Assembly: GCF_028610675.1 (NCBI RefSeq)
Contig: NZ_JAQQWS010000002.1
Span: 310,001-374,000 of the forward strand
Direction: 5' to 3'
Length of the DNA stretch: 64,000 bases
Source: Alkalihalobacillus pseudalcaliphilus
GTDB taxonomy: Bacteria; Bacillota; Bacilli; Bacillales; Bacillaceae_D
In this document: in pieces, positions 53,356-63,289 of the stretch
How the letters are laid out: each line of letters begins with the position of its first letter
Position numbering within the stretch: the stretch's first letter is position 1
The notes under the pieces: generated by a model
Databases searched by the model: none
What the model was told of the DNA's origin: nothing
What the model saw: only the letters and a program-made list of their open reading frames with translations
Position numbers and translations under genes: made by a program

Positions 53356-55689
53356 TTACGTGTACGCTCCCTTCTTTTGCAGTTTTGCTAGGATATCTTC
53401 ATTTAGTAAATGAAAGGATGATAACAGTTCATTTCGGTTGTCATCTTCAAGCACGTACTCTCTAATATGAATCATTCCTAATCTTTCACACCAATTAAAT
53501 AGTGTTTCCCCGTAACGAGCTGACATCCGATAATAGTGAACCAGAGCAAGCACCAACTCTAGAACATTGGCTGATGTCGGCATGTGATAGAATAATAAAA
53601 AGTCGCCACGATTACCTTGAATCGAGATTTCCCAGCCAAGTGTTGTTTGTTCAATTCTCAGGTCACAATCACCTTGTAAAAATCGGTCTTCTATCGGAAA
53701 TATACCGATTCGAACAGAATTTGGCACCAATACATCCGCACAATTTCGGTCTAACTCCACGGCTAATTGTAATGATTTTTCCGTATCCCCTCCTAATTGT
53801 TGGGAATATAATAGAGCATATACGCGTTTGTATCGTCCAGAGTCTTCCGAAAGGGGGAAATCAGCTTGAAACCTTTTGGATAATTCCTCTGAAATCTCTG
53901 GTAAAACTAGGCGTCGATCATTTTGAATGCTCACATATGGAATATGATACTGATTCAGCCATTCAGCTAATTTCGAGAGTTGATTAGCCGTAACAACTCC
54001 ACCATAATAGTTAGGGGTGACTATATATGTGCCGTTCTGCTTTTTAGCCACCGTTAATTCACTAGAAACTTCCTCGACCTTCGCTTTATTAAACAATGCT
54101 AAATAGTACGTAATGACCTCCTTACAATGAGGGCACCCTTCTTTTTTCAACCAATGCTTAGCTTGCCGGACTTGTTGCCATGTCTTTAGCTTTTGTTTCA
54201 TTATTCCTGCTACGATTTCCTCTTCCGTTAAAACTGTGCAGCCACACAATGGTTGATTCACACGATTGACGAAATCTTCATTTATTTGGTCTGTTTGAAG
54301 GATTTTTTGGACAACTACTGAACAACTCCCACAAGAACTAGAAGCTTTTGTTTTAGTTTTTATTTGTTCTAACGTTTTGGCCCCATGTATAAGCTTAGCC
54401 TCGATAATCGCTCCTTTTGATACAGCATTACATTGACACACCAAATCGGTATTTTTCATACGATTCATCACATCATCACCAGATTCCCACCTACTCAATA
54501 AATCCTGTTTGCTTGAATCTGATAACGTTTCCTTATTTACAATCTTGTCTAGTAATGGAGCACTATGATTTGTATCCCCATACAAGATGGCTCCAACGAG
54601 CTGATTTCCATTAAAAATCAAACGTTTATACGTATTGGTTATTTCATTTGTTAATGTTAATGAAGTGAGTGGATCGCTAGCTTCAATCATTCCCGCTGAA
54701 AAAACATCAATACCAGAGATTTTTAGTTTAGTTGAAATCGTCGTTCCACGATAAAGATATTGCTTATTCCCTGTAAGAACTTTCGCCAAAACCTTCGCCT
54801 GTTCATTAAGTGGTTGAACGAGACCATACACGATTCCACGATGTTCTGCACACTCTCCAAGAGCATATATAGCTTGTGCACTTGTTAATAAGTGATCGTC
54901 TACAATAATGGCTCTGTTTGTTTTAAGACCACTTTCTTTGGCTATGTCCACATTAGGGCGGACGCCTGCACACATAACGACGATATCCGTTTCAATCGTT
55001 GAACCATCGGTAAATCTAAGGCCCCTCACCCGATCTTCCCCTAATATTTCACTAGTTGCCTTTTGTAGCATAAATCGCATGCCTTGTTTTTGTAAATCAT
55101 TCATTAGCATTGTGGAAGCAACCTCGTCAAGTTGTCGATCCATAATCCGCTCACCCAAATGGATGACCGTAACTTCAACACCTAAGTGCATTAATCCCTT
55201 TGCTGCTTCTAGTCCTAATAAACCTCCACCGATAACGACCGCCTTTTTTAACTGTTTAGAAAGCGACATTAATTGATAACAGTCAGCCATGGTCCTGAAT
55301 GTGAGCACATTATCTAGGTTAGACCCTAGTATTGGAAGCTGGATGGCACTCGAACCTGTTGCCAATACTAACTGGTCATAATCAAGAGAAAAGCCTTTAT
55401 CCGTCACTACTCGTTGTTGTTCTACATCAAGCTTTGTTACACGTTCTCCTAAGCGAACTTTGATATGATTATTTTCATACCATTGCTTTGGATGAAGTTC
55501 GATGTCTTGAAGCTTCTTAGTCCCCTGTAAGACAGAAGAGAGAAGAATTCGATTATAGCTCGGCACAGATTCATGACCAATGATCGTAATCTCATATAAG
55601 TCAGGTGATTGTTCGATGACCTCTTGTACGACCCTTGAACCAGCCATCCCATTACCAATAATAACGAGTTTTTCTTTTTGTTTAGCCAC
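53356..55689 (-). CDS. nasB: Assimilatory nitrate reductase electron-transfer subunit NasB
   Basis: 777 aa. Residues 1-400 are an FAD/NAD(P)H oxidoreductase (IIGNGMAGSRVVQEV; VVIGGGLLGLEAAKGL; CAGVRPNVDIA). Two BFD-type [2Fe-2S] segments follow, LVCQCNAVSKGAI ... SSSCGSCSVVV and QPLCGCTVLTEEEIV ... EGCPHCKEV, and then a sulfite reductase ferredoxin-like half-domain. The N-terminal two thirds are a paralogue of NasD encoded nearby. It passes electrons from NAD(P)H to NasC. Confidence 0.92.
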   Translation of the reverse strand: MAKQKEKLVIIGNGMAGSRVVQEVIEQSPDLYEITIIGHESVPSYNRILLSSVLQGTKKLQDIELHPKQWYENNHIKVRLGERVTKLDVEQQRVVTDKGFSLDYDQLVLATGSSAIQLPILGSNLDNVLTFRTMADCYQLMSLSKQLKKAVVIGGGLLGLEAAKGLMHLGVEVTVIHLGERIMDRQLDEVASTMLMNDLQKQGMRFMLQKATSEILGEDRVRGLRFTDGSTIETDIVVMCAGVRPNVDIAKESGLKTNRAIIVDDHLLTSAQAIYALGECAEHRGIVYGLVQPLNEQAKVLAKVLTGNKQYLYRGTTISTKLKISGIDVFSAGMIEASDPLTSLTLTNEITNTYKRLIFNGNQLVGAILYGDTNHSAPLLDKIVNKETLSDSSKQDLLSRWESGDDVMNRMKNTDLVCQCNAVSKGAIIEAKLIHGAKTLEQIKTKTKASSSCGSCSVVVQKILQTDQINEDFVNRVNQPLCGCTVLTEEEIVAGIMKQKLKTWQQVRQAKHWLKKEGCPHCKEVITYYLALFNKAKVEEVSSELTVAKKQNGTYIVTPNYYGGVVTANQLSKLAEWLNQYHIPYVSIQNDRRLVLPEISEELSKRFQADFPLSEDSGRYKRVYALLYSQQLGGDTEKSLQLAVELDRNCADVLVPNSVRIGIFPIEDRFLQGDCDLRIEQTTLGWEISIQGNRGDFLLFYHMPTSANVLELVLALVHYYRMSARYGETLFNWCERLGMIHIREYVLEDDNRNELLSSFHLLNEDILAKLQKKGAYT

Positions 55690-55716
55690 TCCACACCTCC
55701 TTCTAACGAGAAGCCC

Positions 55717-56049
55717 TTAACATTCTTTATTAAGCAAAATGTATATATCCTTTTCTTCTAGTTCAACCTCAAATACTCGTACACATCCTTCGTCTGCCCC
55801 TTCGGCCTCACCTGTTGCGGTACTGATTTTCCAATCATGTAACGGACAAAAAACATGCTCGCCACTGACGATTCCATCCGCAAGTGGTCCACCTTTATGT
55901 GGACATCGATTTTCAATCGCATGGACGCGGCCATCCTCTAGTAGAAACAGAGCTAAATCGTGACCATTGACGATCACCTGCTTACCTAGTCCATGTACAA
56001 GCACGTCTTTATTCGCTACTAACACACGTGTTTTTTCAAGCTGTTTCAT
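55717..56049 (-). CDS. nasE: Nitrite reductase small subunit NasE (Rieske-type NirD)
   Basis: The ATG at 56047-56049 (MKQLEKTRV) follows GAGGGGG at about 8 bases; the ATG at 56070 overlaps the nasD end and is not needed. 110 aa. Rieske ligands are complete: Cys and His in CPHKGGPL and Cys and His in CPLHDWK. It forms the nitrite reductase with NasD. It lies between nasD and nasB in the operon. Confidence 0.92.
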   Translation of the reverse strand: MKQLEKTRVLVANKDVLVHGLGKQVIVNGHDLALFLLEDGRVHAIENRCPHKGGPLADGIVSGEHVFCPLHDWKISTATGEAEGADEGCVRVFEVELEEKDIYILLNKEC

Positions 56050-56062
56050 TACTTTTGCCCCC

Positions 56063-58501
56063 TCATCCATTTGAACTCACAAATTTTTTCTCAAATAGCT
56101 GTTCTTTTTCCTCCACATTTTGGACGATACGTGCCCATGGATCCTGATGTGTCGACAAGGCCAGATCCATTCTCTTCACAAGCGCAGCTCTTTCCTCTTG
56201 ATCTCCCATGATTACTTCTTTTATCGCCTCTAACCCGGTTCGCTCCACCCAATGTGATGTCCGTTCTAAATATCTTGCTTGTTCACGGTAGTATTGTAAA
56301 AAGGCACTAATTGTTTCGATCACCTCATCTGAAGTTGTGACCTTACACAATAGATCACCTTTCCTTAAATCGACGCCGCCATTACCAGCAACATATACTT
56401 CCCATGCCCCTTCTACCCCAACAATACCCACATCTTTAATGCCCGATTCAGCACAATTTCTTGGACAAGCAGAGACAGCCATCTTCACTTTATGGGGTGT
56501 ATTTAACCCTTCAAATTTTTTCTCAATCTCAATCCCAAGACCAATTGAATCTTGAGTACCGAAGCGACAAAAATTTTCACCTACACATGTTTTAACCGTT
56601 CGAAGTGTTTTTCCATATGCGTAACCTGAGCGCATGTCAAGATCTCGCCATACATTCGGTAAATCGTCTTTATTAATTCCGAGCAAATCGATACGCTGTC
56701 CTCCTGTCACTTTAAGAAGTGGGACTTGATAACGATCTGCGACATCGGCAATTTTACGAAGCTGTTCTGCATTCGTGACCCCACCATACATTCGAGGGAC
56801 AACAGAAAATGTTCCATCATTTTGAATGTTGGCATGTAATCTTTCGTTTACAAAACGGGAATTTCGATCATCCTCATAATTTAACGGATCGATTAATCCT
56901 AAATAATAGTTAAGGGCTGGACGACATTTTGAACAGCCTTCCGAGCTTTTCCAGCTTAGAACATTCATTACTTCATGAATAAAAGTTAACCCTAGCTCAC
57001 GAATTTGTGCGACGACCTCTTCATGAGAATACTCTGTACATGTACACATTGGTTCTTTGACGTTTTGAGCCGCCTCACCCGTTGTTAACTTTAAAAGCTC
57101 TTGTACTTGCGGTTTACAACCACCACACGAACGAGACGCATTTGTACATTGGGTAATTTCCTGAACCGACTTTAGTCCTAATTCTTGGATCGCATCCACA
57201 ATTTCACCTTTACTAACACCATTACATCCACAGATTGTCTCTGAATCTAGCATACTTGCTACCGCAGAAGTCTTATTAGCCCCGGTTTGCTCTGATGGTA
57301 AAATCGCAACTTTATTTAATTGTGAGACATCCTCTTTAGAACGAAGCATCGACAAAATCCGCGGCGAATCTGATGTATCTCCAAATAAAACACAGCCGAT
57401 AATTCGTTTATCTTCTATAACGACTTTTTTATACACTCTGTCAAATTCATCATGGACTCGAATCGATTTCGTTTTCGCTGTATCGACAAAATCTCCTGCC
57501 GAAAATACATCAACTCCAGATACCTTAAGCTGTGTATACACAATTGAACCTTCATACCCTGGTACTTGATTTGCACTTTGAGCCGAATTTGCACAAATAT
57601 GGGCGGCAAGCACCTTGCCTTGTTCGTATAAAGGAGCAACAAGCCCATACACGATACCTCGATGCTCCGCACACTCACCAACTGCATAAATATGAGGATC
57701 ACTCGATTTCATTTGGTCATTGACTAATATCGCACGACCAATATCTAAACCGCTCTCTTTAGCCAACTGAATATTTGGCTTAATGCCGACTGCCATAACC
57801 ACTAGATCCGCCTCAAGCTTCGTCCCATCCTTAAACAACAAACCATTAACACGTTGAGTACCTGTTAATCTTTCCGTGTGTTTATTTAAATGAAATGTCA
57901 TTCCTTGAGCTTCTAACTCAATTTGAAGCATCTTGGCTGCTGCTGCGTCTAATTGACGCTCCATCAAATAATCTTGGATATGAATCACATGAACTTCCAT
58001 ACCTAAATGGAGTAAGCCACGTGCTGCCTCTAATCCAAGTAACCCGCCACCTATAACAGCCGCTTTTTTGTATGTTTTGGAAGACTCCACCATTGTTTCG
58101 CAATCTTTAATATTTCTAAATGCAATCACACCTTCTTTATTTGCACCAGGTAGAGGCAACATAAAAGGATTAGAACCCGTTGCAAAAATTAAATGATCGT
58201 ATGCCTTATTCAATCCTGATGCACTTGTCACGATTTGTTGATTCGTATCGACGGAAACGACCGGATCTCCTGTAAAAAGTTGAATGTGATTTTCTTCATA
58301 CCAATGATAATCATTCAGAACGATATCATTTACATTTGCATCACCTTGTAAAACAGAGGAAAGCAGGATTCGATTATAGTTAGGGTGTGGTTCCTCACCA
58401 AATACAGTTATCTCAAATCGATTCGGATCTATTTTTAAAATTTCCTCTATCGTTCGGATTCCTGCCATTCCATTTCCAATTAAAATGAGCTTCTCCTTCA
58501 A
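56063..58501 (-). CDS. nasD: Nitrite reductase large subunit NasD (NirB)
   Basis: 812 aa. FAD/NAD(P)H domain (IGNGMAGIRTIEEI; AAVIGGGLLGLEAARGL), two [2Fe-2S] BFD segments (ETICGCNGVSKGEIV ... RSCGGCKPQV; EPMCTCTEYSHEEVV ... EGCSKCRPAL), then the siroheme/[4Fe-4S] catalytic part with the cysteines in CVGENFCRFG and VSACPRNCAESG. It reduces nitrite to ammonium using NAD(P)H. The siroheme it needs comes from the NasF methyltransferase gene just upstream. Confidence 0.94.
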   Translation of the reverse strand: MKEKLILIGNGMAGIRTIEEILKIDPNRFEITVFGEEPHPNYNRILLSSVLQGDANVNDIVLNDYHWYEENHIQLFTGDPVVSVDTNQQIVTSASGLNKAYDHLIFATGSNPFMLPLPGANKEGVIAFRNIKDCETMVESSKTYKKAAVIGGGLLGLEAARGLLHLGMEVHVIHIQDYLMERQLDAAAAKMLQIELEAQGMTFHLNKHTERLTGTQRVNGLLFKDGTKLEADLVVMAVGIKPNIQLAKESGLDIGRAILVNDQMKSSDPHIYAVGECAEHRGIVYGLVAPLYEQGKVLAAHICANSAQSANQVPGYEGSIVYTQLKVSGVDVFSAGDFVDTAKTKSIRVHDEFDRVYKKVVIEDKRIIGCVLFGDTSDSPRILSMLRSKEDVSQLNKVAILPSEQTGANKTSAVASMLDSETICGCNGVSKGEIVDAIQELGLKSVQEITQCTNASRSCGGCKPQVQELLKLTTGEAAQNVKEPMCTCTEYSHEEVVAQIRELGLTFIHEVMNVLSWKSSEGCSKCRPALNYYLGLIDPLNYEDDRNSRFVNERLHANIQNDGTFSVVPRMYGGVTNAEQLRKIADVADRYQVPLLKVTGGQRIDLLGINKDDLPNVWRDLDMRSGYAYGKTLRTVKTCVGENFCRFGTQDSIGLGIEIEKKFEGLNTPHKVKMAVSACPRNCAESGIKDVGIVGVEGAWEVYVAGNGGVDLRKGDLLCKVTTSDEVIETISAFLQYYREQARYLERTSHWVERTGLEAIKEVIMGDQEERAALVKRMDLALSTHQDPWARIVQNVEEKEQLFEKKFVSSNG

Positions 58502-58556
58502 TCTTACCCTCTCCTTTTTTGTTCAATTGCTATCTTCTTGATTGCCGATTTTGTTT

Positions 58557-59714
58557 TTACATCAGGATCATCGATTTCTTATCTCGTTCATTCATGTTAT
58601 ACAACTCTAAACCCCATTTATCCGAAAAATTCTGAATATTTGACGTGCTAATGTTTGAAGCAACTAATGTAATGTGCCGATCATGGAATGGCTGCCGTGA
58701 AATCTGCTCAAAACATCGGTCCATTGTTGCTAATTCAACTTCACTTTCACAAACAAGTAGATGAACGTGCCCATCTTCAAGAAGTCGAACTAGTGACATC
58801 TTTTGTAGAGGTGTTAACGAAAGACTAGGCTGTCTATCAAATGCATACCTATCATCTTGGATAAAAGGAAATGCATAGATATCTGCTCCATTCTGACGTA
58901 AATCTAATTGAAAAGCGGTTTCCCTTTTCGTTGGAGTGAGTACACCTATACCTGAGTATCGTTGATTTTCAAACCATGAAAACTGTTCCCTCTCCTTGAC
59001 TATCTCACCGATTACAATGATCGCTGGATTTGTTACCTTTTCCTCCAAAATAAGATGCCCAATCGTCGCCAATGTACCTTCAACCGTTTTTTGTCGACTA
59101 TAGGTTCCCCATTGTATGACAAGCACTGGTGTTTGTTTATGTTTCCCATATTGAATAAGCTTTGAGACGATCGTCTCGAGCTCACTTATTCCCATATAAA
59201 AAAGTAGTGTATCAACAGAATGTGCCAATGCTCCCCAATTTATCGTTAAGTGATCTTGTTTATCTTTTCGATGTCCTGTCACCACGGCAAAGGAAGCTGA
59301 GAAGTCTCGATGTGTAACAGGAACACCGGCATACATCGATGCGGCAATTCCTGCCGTGACGCCTGGTACAATTTCAAAGACAATACCATTATTTTTTAAA
59401 AAAGCGGCTTCTTCCCCTACCCTTCCAAAAACAGCAGGGTCTCCACCTTTTAAACGGACGACGTTTTTCCCTTTTTTTGCATGTATAAGCATTTCGGTTT
59501 GAATATCCTCTTGCCGTAATGTATGTTTACAAGGCTGCTTACCACAGTAGATCACTTTAGCGTCTTGATTTGCCTCCATTAATATATACGGGTTCACTAG
59601 CCGATCAAAGATCACCACATCTGCTTGCTGTAAGGCTCGTAGCCCTTTTAGCGTTAGTAATTCCACATCTCCTGGGCCTGCCCCGACCAAGGTTACTTTT
59701 CCTAGTTTCCCCAT
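58557..59714 (-). CDS. nasF: Uroporphyrinogen-III C-methyltransferase NasF with a shortened HemD-like tail
   Basis: 385 aa. Residues 1-245 are a complete SUMT domain: LVGAGPGDVELLTLKGLRAL, DRLVNP, RLKGGDPAVFGRVGEE, PGVTAGIAASMYAGVPVTHR, FYMGISELETIV. Residues about 250-385 resemble part of a uroporphyrinogen-III synthase (GIGVLTPTKRETAFQLDLRQNGADIYAFPFI). To my recollection B. subtilis NasF is about 480 aa with a full HemD domain, so this tail is about 100 residues short and probably inactive as a synthase. It makes precorrin-2 for siroheme. It is the first gene of the nas operon. Confidence 0.9.
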   Translation of the reverse strand: MGKLGKVTLVGAGPGDVELLTLKGLRALQQADVVIFDRLVNPYILMEANQDAKVIYCGKQPCKHTLRQEDIQTEMLIHAKKGKNVVRLKGGDPAVFGRVGEEAAFLKNNGIVFEIVPGVTAGIAASMYAGVPVTHRDFSASFAVVTGHRKDKQDHLTINWGALAHSVDTLLFYMGISELETIVSKLIQYGKHKQTPVLVIQWGTYSRQKTVEGTLATIGHLILEEKVTNPAIIVIGEIVKEREQFSWFENQRYSGIGVLTPTKRETAFQLDLRQNGADIYAFPFIQDDRYAFDRQPSLSLTPLQKMSLVRLLEDGHVHLLVCESEVELATMDRCFEQISRQPFHDRHITLVASNISTSNIQNFSDKWGLELYNMNERDKKSMILM

Positions 59715-59788
59715 TGCTTCTCTCCTTTTTTGTTTATCCCTTTTCTTTGAGTACAGAATAACAGAAAATTATGAAAACGCGAGTCCAA

Positions 59789-59805
59789 TGTCAAATTACT
59801 TTACA
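59789..59805. promoter_or_regulatory. TnrA/GlnR-type box TGTCA-N7-TTACA
   Basis: Exact match to the TGTNA-N7-TNACA consensus, 75 bp upstream of the nasF start codon. On the minus strand it is followed by TTGACA and, 15-16 bases on, CATAAT/ATAATT as a possible promoter. In Bacillus, TnrA activates nitrate assimilation genes from such a site when nitrogen is limiting. Confidence 0.82.
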
Positions 59806-59955
59806 CATTAATTTCCAAAAAGCCGTTTTTATGCCGCTGTAAAAAACGTTGAAAATGGCTGTATATTAACGTTTCCTCACAACATTATAGTTTCATTATG
59901 GTAACGTTTTAATACAGGTATGTAATAATGCATTAAATCTTATCATCAAGAAAAA

Positions 59956-59979
59956 GCAGTGGTTTTTTTGCACCACTGC
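59956..59979. other. Hairpin GCAGTGGT...ACCACTGC
   Basis: Perfect 8-bp arms with an 8-base loop in the region upstream of the nas promoter. No T run follows, so its role is open. Confidence 0.5.
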
Positions 59980-60027
59980 GCTTATTTACGAATCTCTATT
60001 TATTGGTTATTCCATGTATTTTCCATA

Positions 60028-60190
60028 TCAACAGTTACATAGATTTATCAATGTTTCACTTAACAATTGCTTTGCTTCACGAACCGTCGCTTCCATTCCT
60101 TTTTCCTTGCTTGCCTCATCGTTATAAATGGGTAACCGACTTTAGCGGCATATCTCTTTAAAGATTTTGCGTTAAACAAATTGTGCAACC
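60028..60190 (-). pseudogene. Decayed gene end, family unknown
   Basis: The minus strand reads LFNAKSLKRYAAKVGYPFI, then after a one-base frame change NDEASKEKGMEATVREAKQL and LSETLINLCNC before a TGA at 60028-60030. Codon use is coding-like. No start is visible. Confidence 0.4.
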
Positions 60191-60321
60191 TAATATTATA
60201 AATATCTGCACCACGTCTTGCCTACCTTCACATTTTAATCTTGAGTTGTATAATTCTACAATCAGGGCTTACCTGCCTAATTTGGTCTGCAAAAATTGAG
60301 TTATTAATTGTTAAAGTAAAA

Positions 60322-60349
60322 AAGGAAGTCGAGCATTCTCTACTTCCTT
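60322..60349. terminator. Hairpin AAGGAAGT...ACTTCCTT
   Basis: 8-bp arms with a 12-base loop in an AT-rich setting. Possibly a terminator of a lost gene. Confidence 0.4.
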
Positions 60350-60541
60350 ATATAATATACATGTATATATGTGTATAAAGTTGGTACTAGTGGAGCGGGA
60401 TACTATGTCAAGAAAAAGGACACATCGAATTGGGGGATTTTCTATAACCCTACCGCACTTCGTTTGCTGACCTCGTAGTCAAGATAAGGGGCGTCATCCT
60501 TAGCTATTAGATTCGCTTAGGTGGATGGGTCTAGGGTTTGA

Positions 60542-60698
60542 TCATAGTACTTTTTCATATGTCATTGGAGACATGTACTGATTACTTGAATGTATTCTTT
60601 TATAATTAAACGCTCACTACATATTCAAAAATGCTATGTTTCGCCTGTTCTCGTGTTTGATATTTCTCATGGAAAATTAATTCACGTTTGATAATGCC
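60542..60698 (-). pseudogene. IS3-family transposase (OrfB) C-terminal remnant
   Basis: The minus strand encodes IIKRELIFHEKYQTREQAKH and SIFEYV, and then in another frame NYKRIHSSNQYMSPMTYEKV, the usual C-terminal end of IS3/IS150-type integrase-fold transposases (…Y..KR.HSS..Y.SP..YE). A frameshift and missing N-terminal part make it inactive. A possible terminal sequence of the element lies near 60400-60425 (TGTGTCCTTTTTCTTGACA on the minus strand). No other gene is seen in 60191-60904. Confidence 0.75.
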
Positions 60699-60928
60699 TT
60701 GACTTCAAACCCACTAATAAAAAAAACTCCTCGTTGATAGATCGATCACTCTACTTATAACATATCTCTTTCTTTCATGCAAAATAAAAAGGGAAAAGGG
60801 CTAGGGTGGTATAGTTATTATAGGAAATAAAATAATTTAGAACAATCCCTCTTTCTAAAAAACTATTACTTTATAGGAAGAATTTACTAAGTAATATGAT
60901 ATAATTGTTCTCGAAGGAGGGTTGTATT

Positions 60929-61855
60929 TTGGGAGATATTAAATTGTTTAGGTTAAATGGGGATACCGTAAATGAGTTAGAAGGAAAGTCTGTTGCAGTT
61001 GAAAAATCGTTACAACATTTATTCGAAAGGCATTTAGAAAATTTTTTAGGAGTACGCTTTTTAGCTTCAGAATATAGTACGGGTAAACGCCACCAAGGAC
61101 GTATTGATACTTTAGGTTTAGATGAAAATCATTCACCCGTAATTATTGAATATAAGCGTTCAGTTAATGAGAACGTAATTAATCAAGGATTATTCTATTT
61201 AGATTGGCTTCTTGACCATAAGGCAGAGTTTGAACTGATGACTTTACGTAAGTATGGAGAAACGGTTGCAGATTCTATTGATTGGAGTAGCCCTCGTTTA
61301 TTATGTATTGCAGGAGGTTTTACTAAATACGACCAACACGCAGTACAACAGATAAACAGAAATATTGAACTTTACCAATATAAACATTATAACGCTGGCT
61401 TTGTTTTACTCGACTTAGTTAATGCTACAACTGCACAAACAGTGCATATTAGCGAAGAAGTTGATACCTCATCAACAGCAACTAGCCGAAATACTAGAGT
61501 GAAAACTGTATCTGACTATTTAGAACAAGCTAATACAGAATTAGCTGATAGGTTTGAAACGTTAAAAGCTTATATGATGGCTATTGGTGATGACGTACAA
61601 ATGAAAATTCTTAAACATTATATTGCATTTAAGCGCATTAAGAATTTTGCTTGTGTAGAAATACATCCACAAAATTCTAAGATATTACTTTATTTAAAGG
61701 TTAAGCCCGATACAATTACTTTAGAACAAGGCTATACTCGTGATGTAACTAATATAGGGCATTATGGAACGGGAGAATTAGAAGTAGTTATTTTTAATGA
61801 TGAAGATATGGAGAAGGCTAAACTCTTAATAAATATGGCTTACGATGTAAGTTAA
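60929..61855 (+). CDS. Stand-alone PD-(D/E)XK nuclease-like protein with DUF5655 C-terminal domain
   Basis: The start is TTG 60929 with AGGAGG (60915-60920) 8 bases upstream, giving 308 aa. The N-terminal half has a nuclease core pattern: Glu in the first helix (LERHLENFLGVRF), GRIDTLGLDENHSPVIIEYKRS (D then E-x-K) and a following helix. The C-terminal about 120 residues match DUF5655 (YLEQANTELADRFETLKAYM, IKNFACVEIHP, RDVTNIGHYGTGELEVVI). Such proteins are frequent in accessory and defence regions but have no settled role. It lies between an IS3 scrap and the SUMF1/RES genes. Confidence 0.8.
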   Translation: MGDIKLFRLNGDTVNELEGKSVAVEKSLQHLFERHLENFLGVRFLASEYSTGKRHQGRIDTLGLDENHSPVIIEYKRSVNENVINQGLFYLDWLLDHKAEFELMTLRKYGETVADSIDWSSPRLLCIAGGFTKYDQHAVQQINRNIELYQYKHYNAGFVLLDLVNATTAQTVHISEEVDTSSTATSRNTRVKTVSDYLEQANTELADRFETLKAYMMAIGDDVQMKILKHYIAFKRIKNFACVEIHPQNSKILLYLKVKPDTITLEQGYTRDVTNIGHYGTGELEVVIFNDEDMEKAKLLINMAYDVS

Positions 61856-62382
61856 CCATAAAGGACTTATTTAATTTTGTGGGGAATAAATTAGAAAAGT
61901 CATATTATTCTCCACTTATTATAATCTAAAAAAGATTCTAAGAGGTTAAGGAAAAAATATTAGATAACCAATATCTACAGGTATATGAGTTGTTTCAAAA
62001 GTTGTAGGCTTTAATGTGAAAGCTCACTTATATTCACAAAAACGATATGAAACATATTAAAAAAAATTTTAAACTCAATGAGAATCTTAATTTCAACTAT
62101 TATTTAATAAAATTACTATTAGCTCTATTGAAAAAGAATTCGACTTTACTGAATAAGCATTCTAACTCATTTATCTTATTTCATTTTTACCTTAGAAGAG
62201 AACAAACTCATACAATCTTCATTTAATAATTCAAAAGAAAAAGCTCCTAATCATTATTTGCCTTTACTTTGATTCAATCCACCTCGCTGTTTCTAACGGC
62301 AAGTTTAAGTTGAGGATTATCCTTTTCTGAATGGCCCTCACGGCGAATTTCAATCAATTTCGAGCTGCTTGATGTTACGTTC
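61856..62382. other. Gene-poor stretch with a short coding-like scrap at 62274-62388
   Basis: The minus strand reads ENVTSSSSKLIEIRREGHSE and then KDNPQLKLAVRNSEVD to a TGA at 62274-62276, just after the SUMF1 stop in another frame. It could be the end of a lost gene or of a longer frame-shifted version of its neighbour. The rest is AT-rich without recognised features. Confidence 0.3.
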
Positions 62383-63096
62383 TCAAGGTTTTGTAAGTGC
62401 TATTCTAAAACCAAGATCATCTAGCTTTAAATTAGGCATGCTTTTCCTTCTAGTCGTAGAACCACAGTTGTTCTCAACTTCAGCCCAACTGCCTCCCCGG
62501 AAGACCCTATAGTTCCCATATCGTTTAGAATCATATAGATCCCAGCACCATTCCCAGACGTTCCCAATCATATCATAAAGTCCCCATGGATTAGGAAGCA
62601 GTTGTCCTACTTGATGAACAGATCCCTTGGCGTTTTCTTGATACCATGCAATTTGATTAATACTTGCATATCGATATCCACTAGTTCCCGCTTTGCACGC
62701 ATATTGCCATTCAGCGTCTGAAAGTAAACGAAAGCCATTTGCTTCCTTGTTATATATTGTGTTCTCACTATCATTTGTGAATGTGTAGCATTCCGTCCTG
62801 CCAAGCATTCTAGACAATTTGTTACAAAAAACAAGCGAATCCATCCACGAAACTTCTGTAATTGGTAGATTGTTCAAATTCGATTCTAGTTCTTCTTCAT
62901 ACATAACAAAATGATATAACTGCTGGGTTACCGGATACTTCATTACATAGAAAGGCTCAATCGTTTCCGTCCATGTAATAGCTTTTTTATTACCTCCAGG
63001 GTTTGATAACGTGTAGTCAGAGCTAAACCATTTATTCGTATTAATATAGTCGCGTAATTCAACAGCTCCCCCCTTTACTGGCTCCATCAAATTCAT
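62383..63096 (-). CDS. SUMF1/formylglycine-enzyme-like domain protein, 5' end doubtful
   Basis: 237 aa from the ATG at 63096, which has no good ribosome site. The SUMF1 fold is clear: FYVMKYPVTQQLYHFVM, LPITEVSWMDSLVFCNKLS, GFRLLSDAEWQYACKAGTSG, NPWGLYDMIGNVWEWCWDLY, VFRGGSWAEVENNCGSTTRR and DLGFRIAL at the end. The cysteine pair that binds copper in true formylglycine-generating enzymes is not in place after RGGSW, so another role is likely, such as a regulatory or effector domain. In-frame coding-like sequence (KIIEKYGSDKERFQIDL) precedes the ATG, and a well-placed ATG at 63176 (GAGGATAG upstream) lies in another frame. A frameshift near the 5' end is therefore likely. Confidence 0.78.
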   Translation of the reverse strand: MNLMEPVKGGAVELRDYINTNKWFSSDYTLSNPGGNKKAITWTETIEPFYVMKYPVTQQLYHFVMYEEELESNLNNLPITEVSWMDSLVFCNKLSRMLGRTECYTFTNDSENTIYNKEANGFRLLSDAEWQYACKAGTSGYRYASINQIAWYQENAKGSVHQVGQLLPNPWGLYDMIGNVWEWCWDLYDSKRYGNYRVFRGGSWAEVENNCGSTTRRKSMPNLKLDDLGFRIALTKP

Positions 63097-63289
63097 TAAA
63101 TCTATTTGAAAACGTTCTTTATCACTTCCGTATTTTTCAATAATCTTATTGCCGTCCCATCTGCATTTATCTTCATATTATTCTATCCTCGAAATGTATT
63201 ATCCTGTTTTACAAGCTTGAAATTTGTTCTCAAAAACTTGCGTTACTTGTGATACGGTTCTCCGTGGTGTATCTAAGTGAGGTTTTTTC

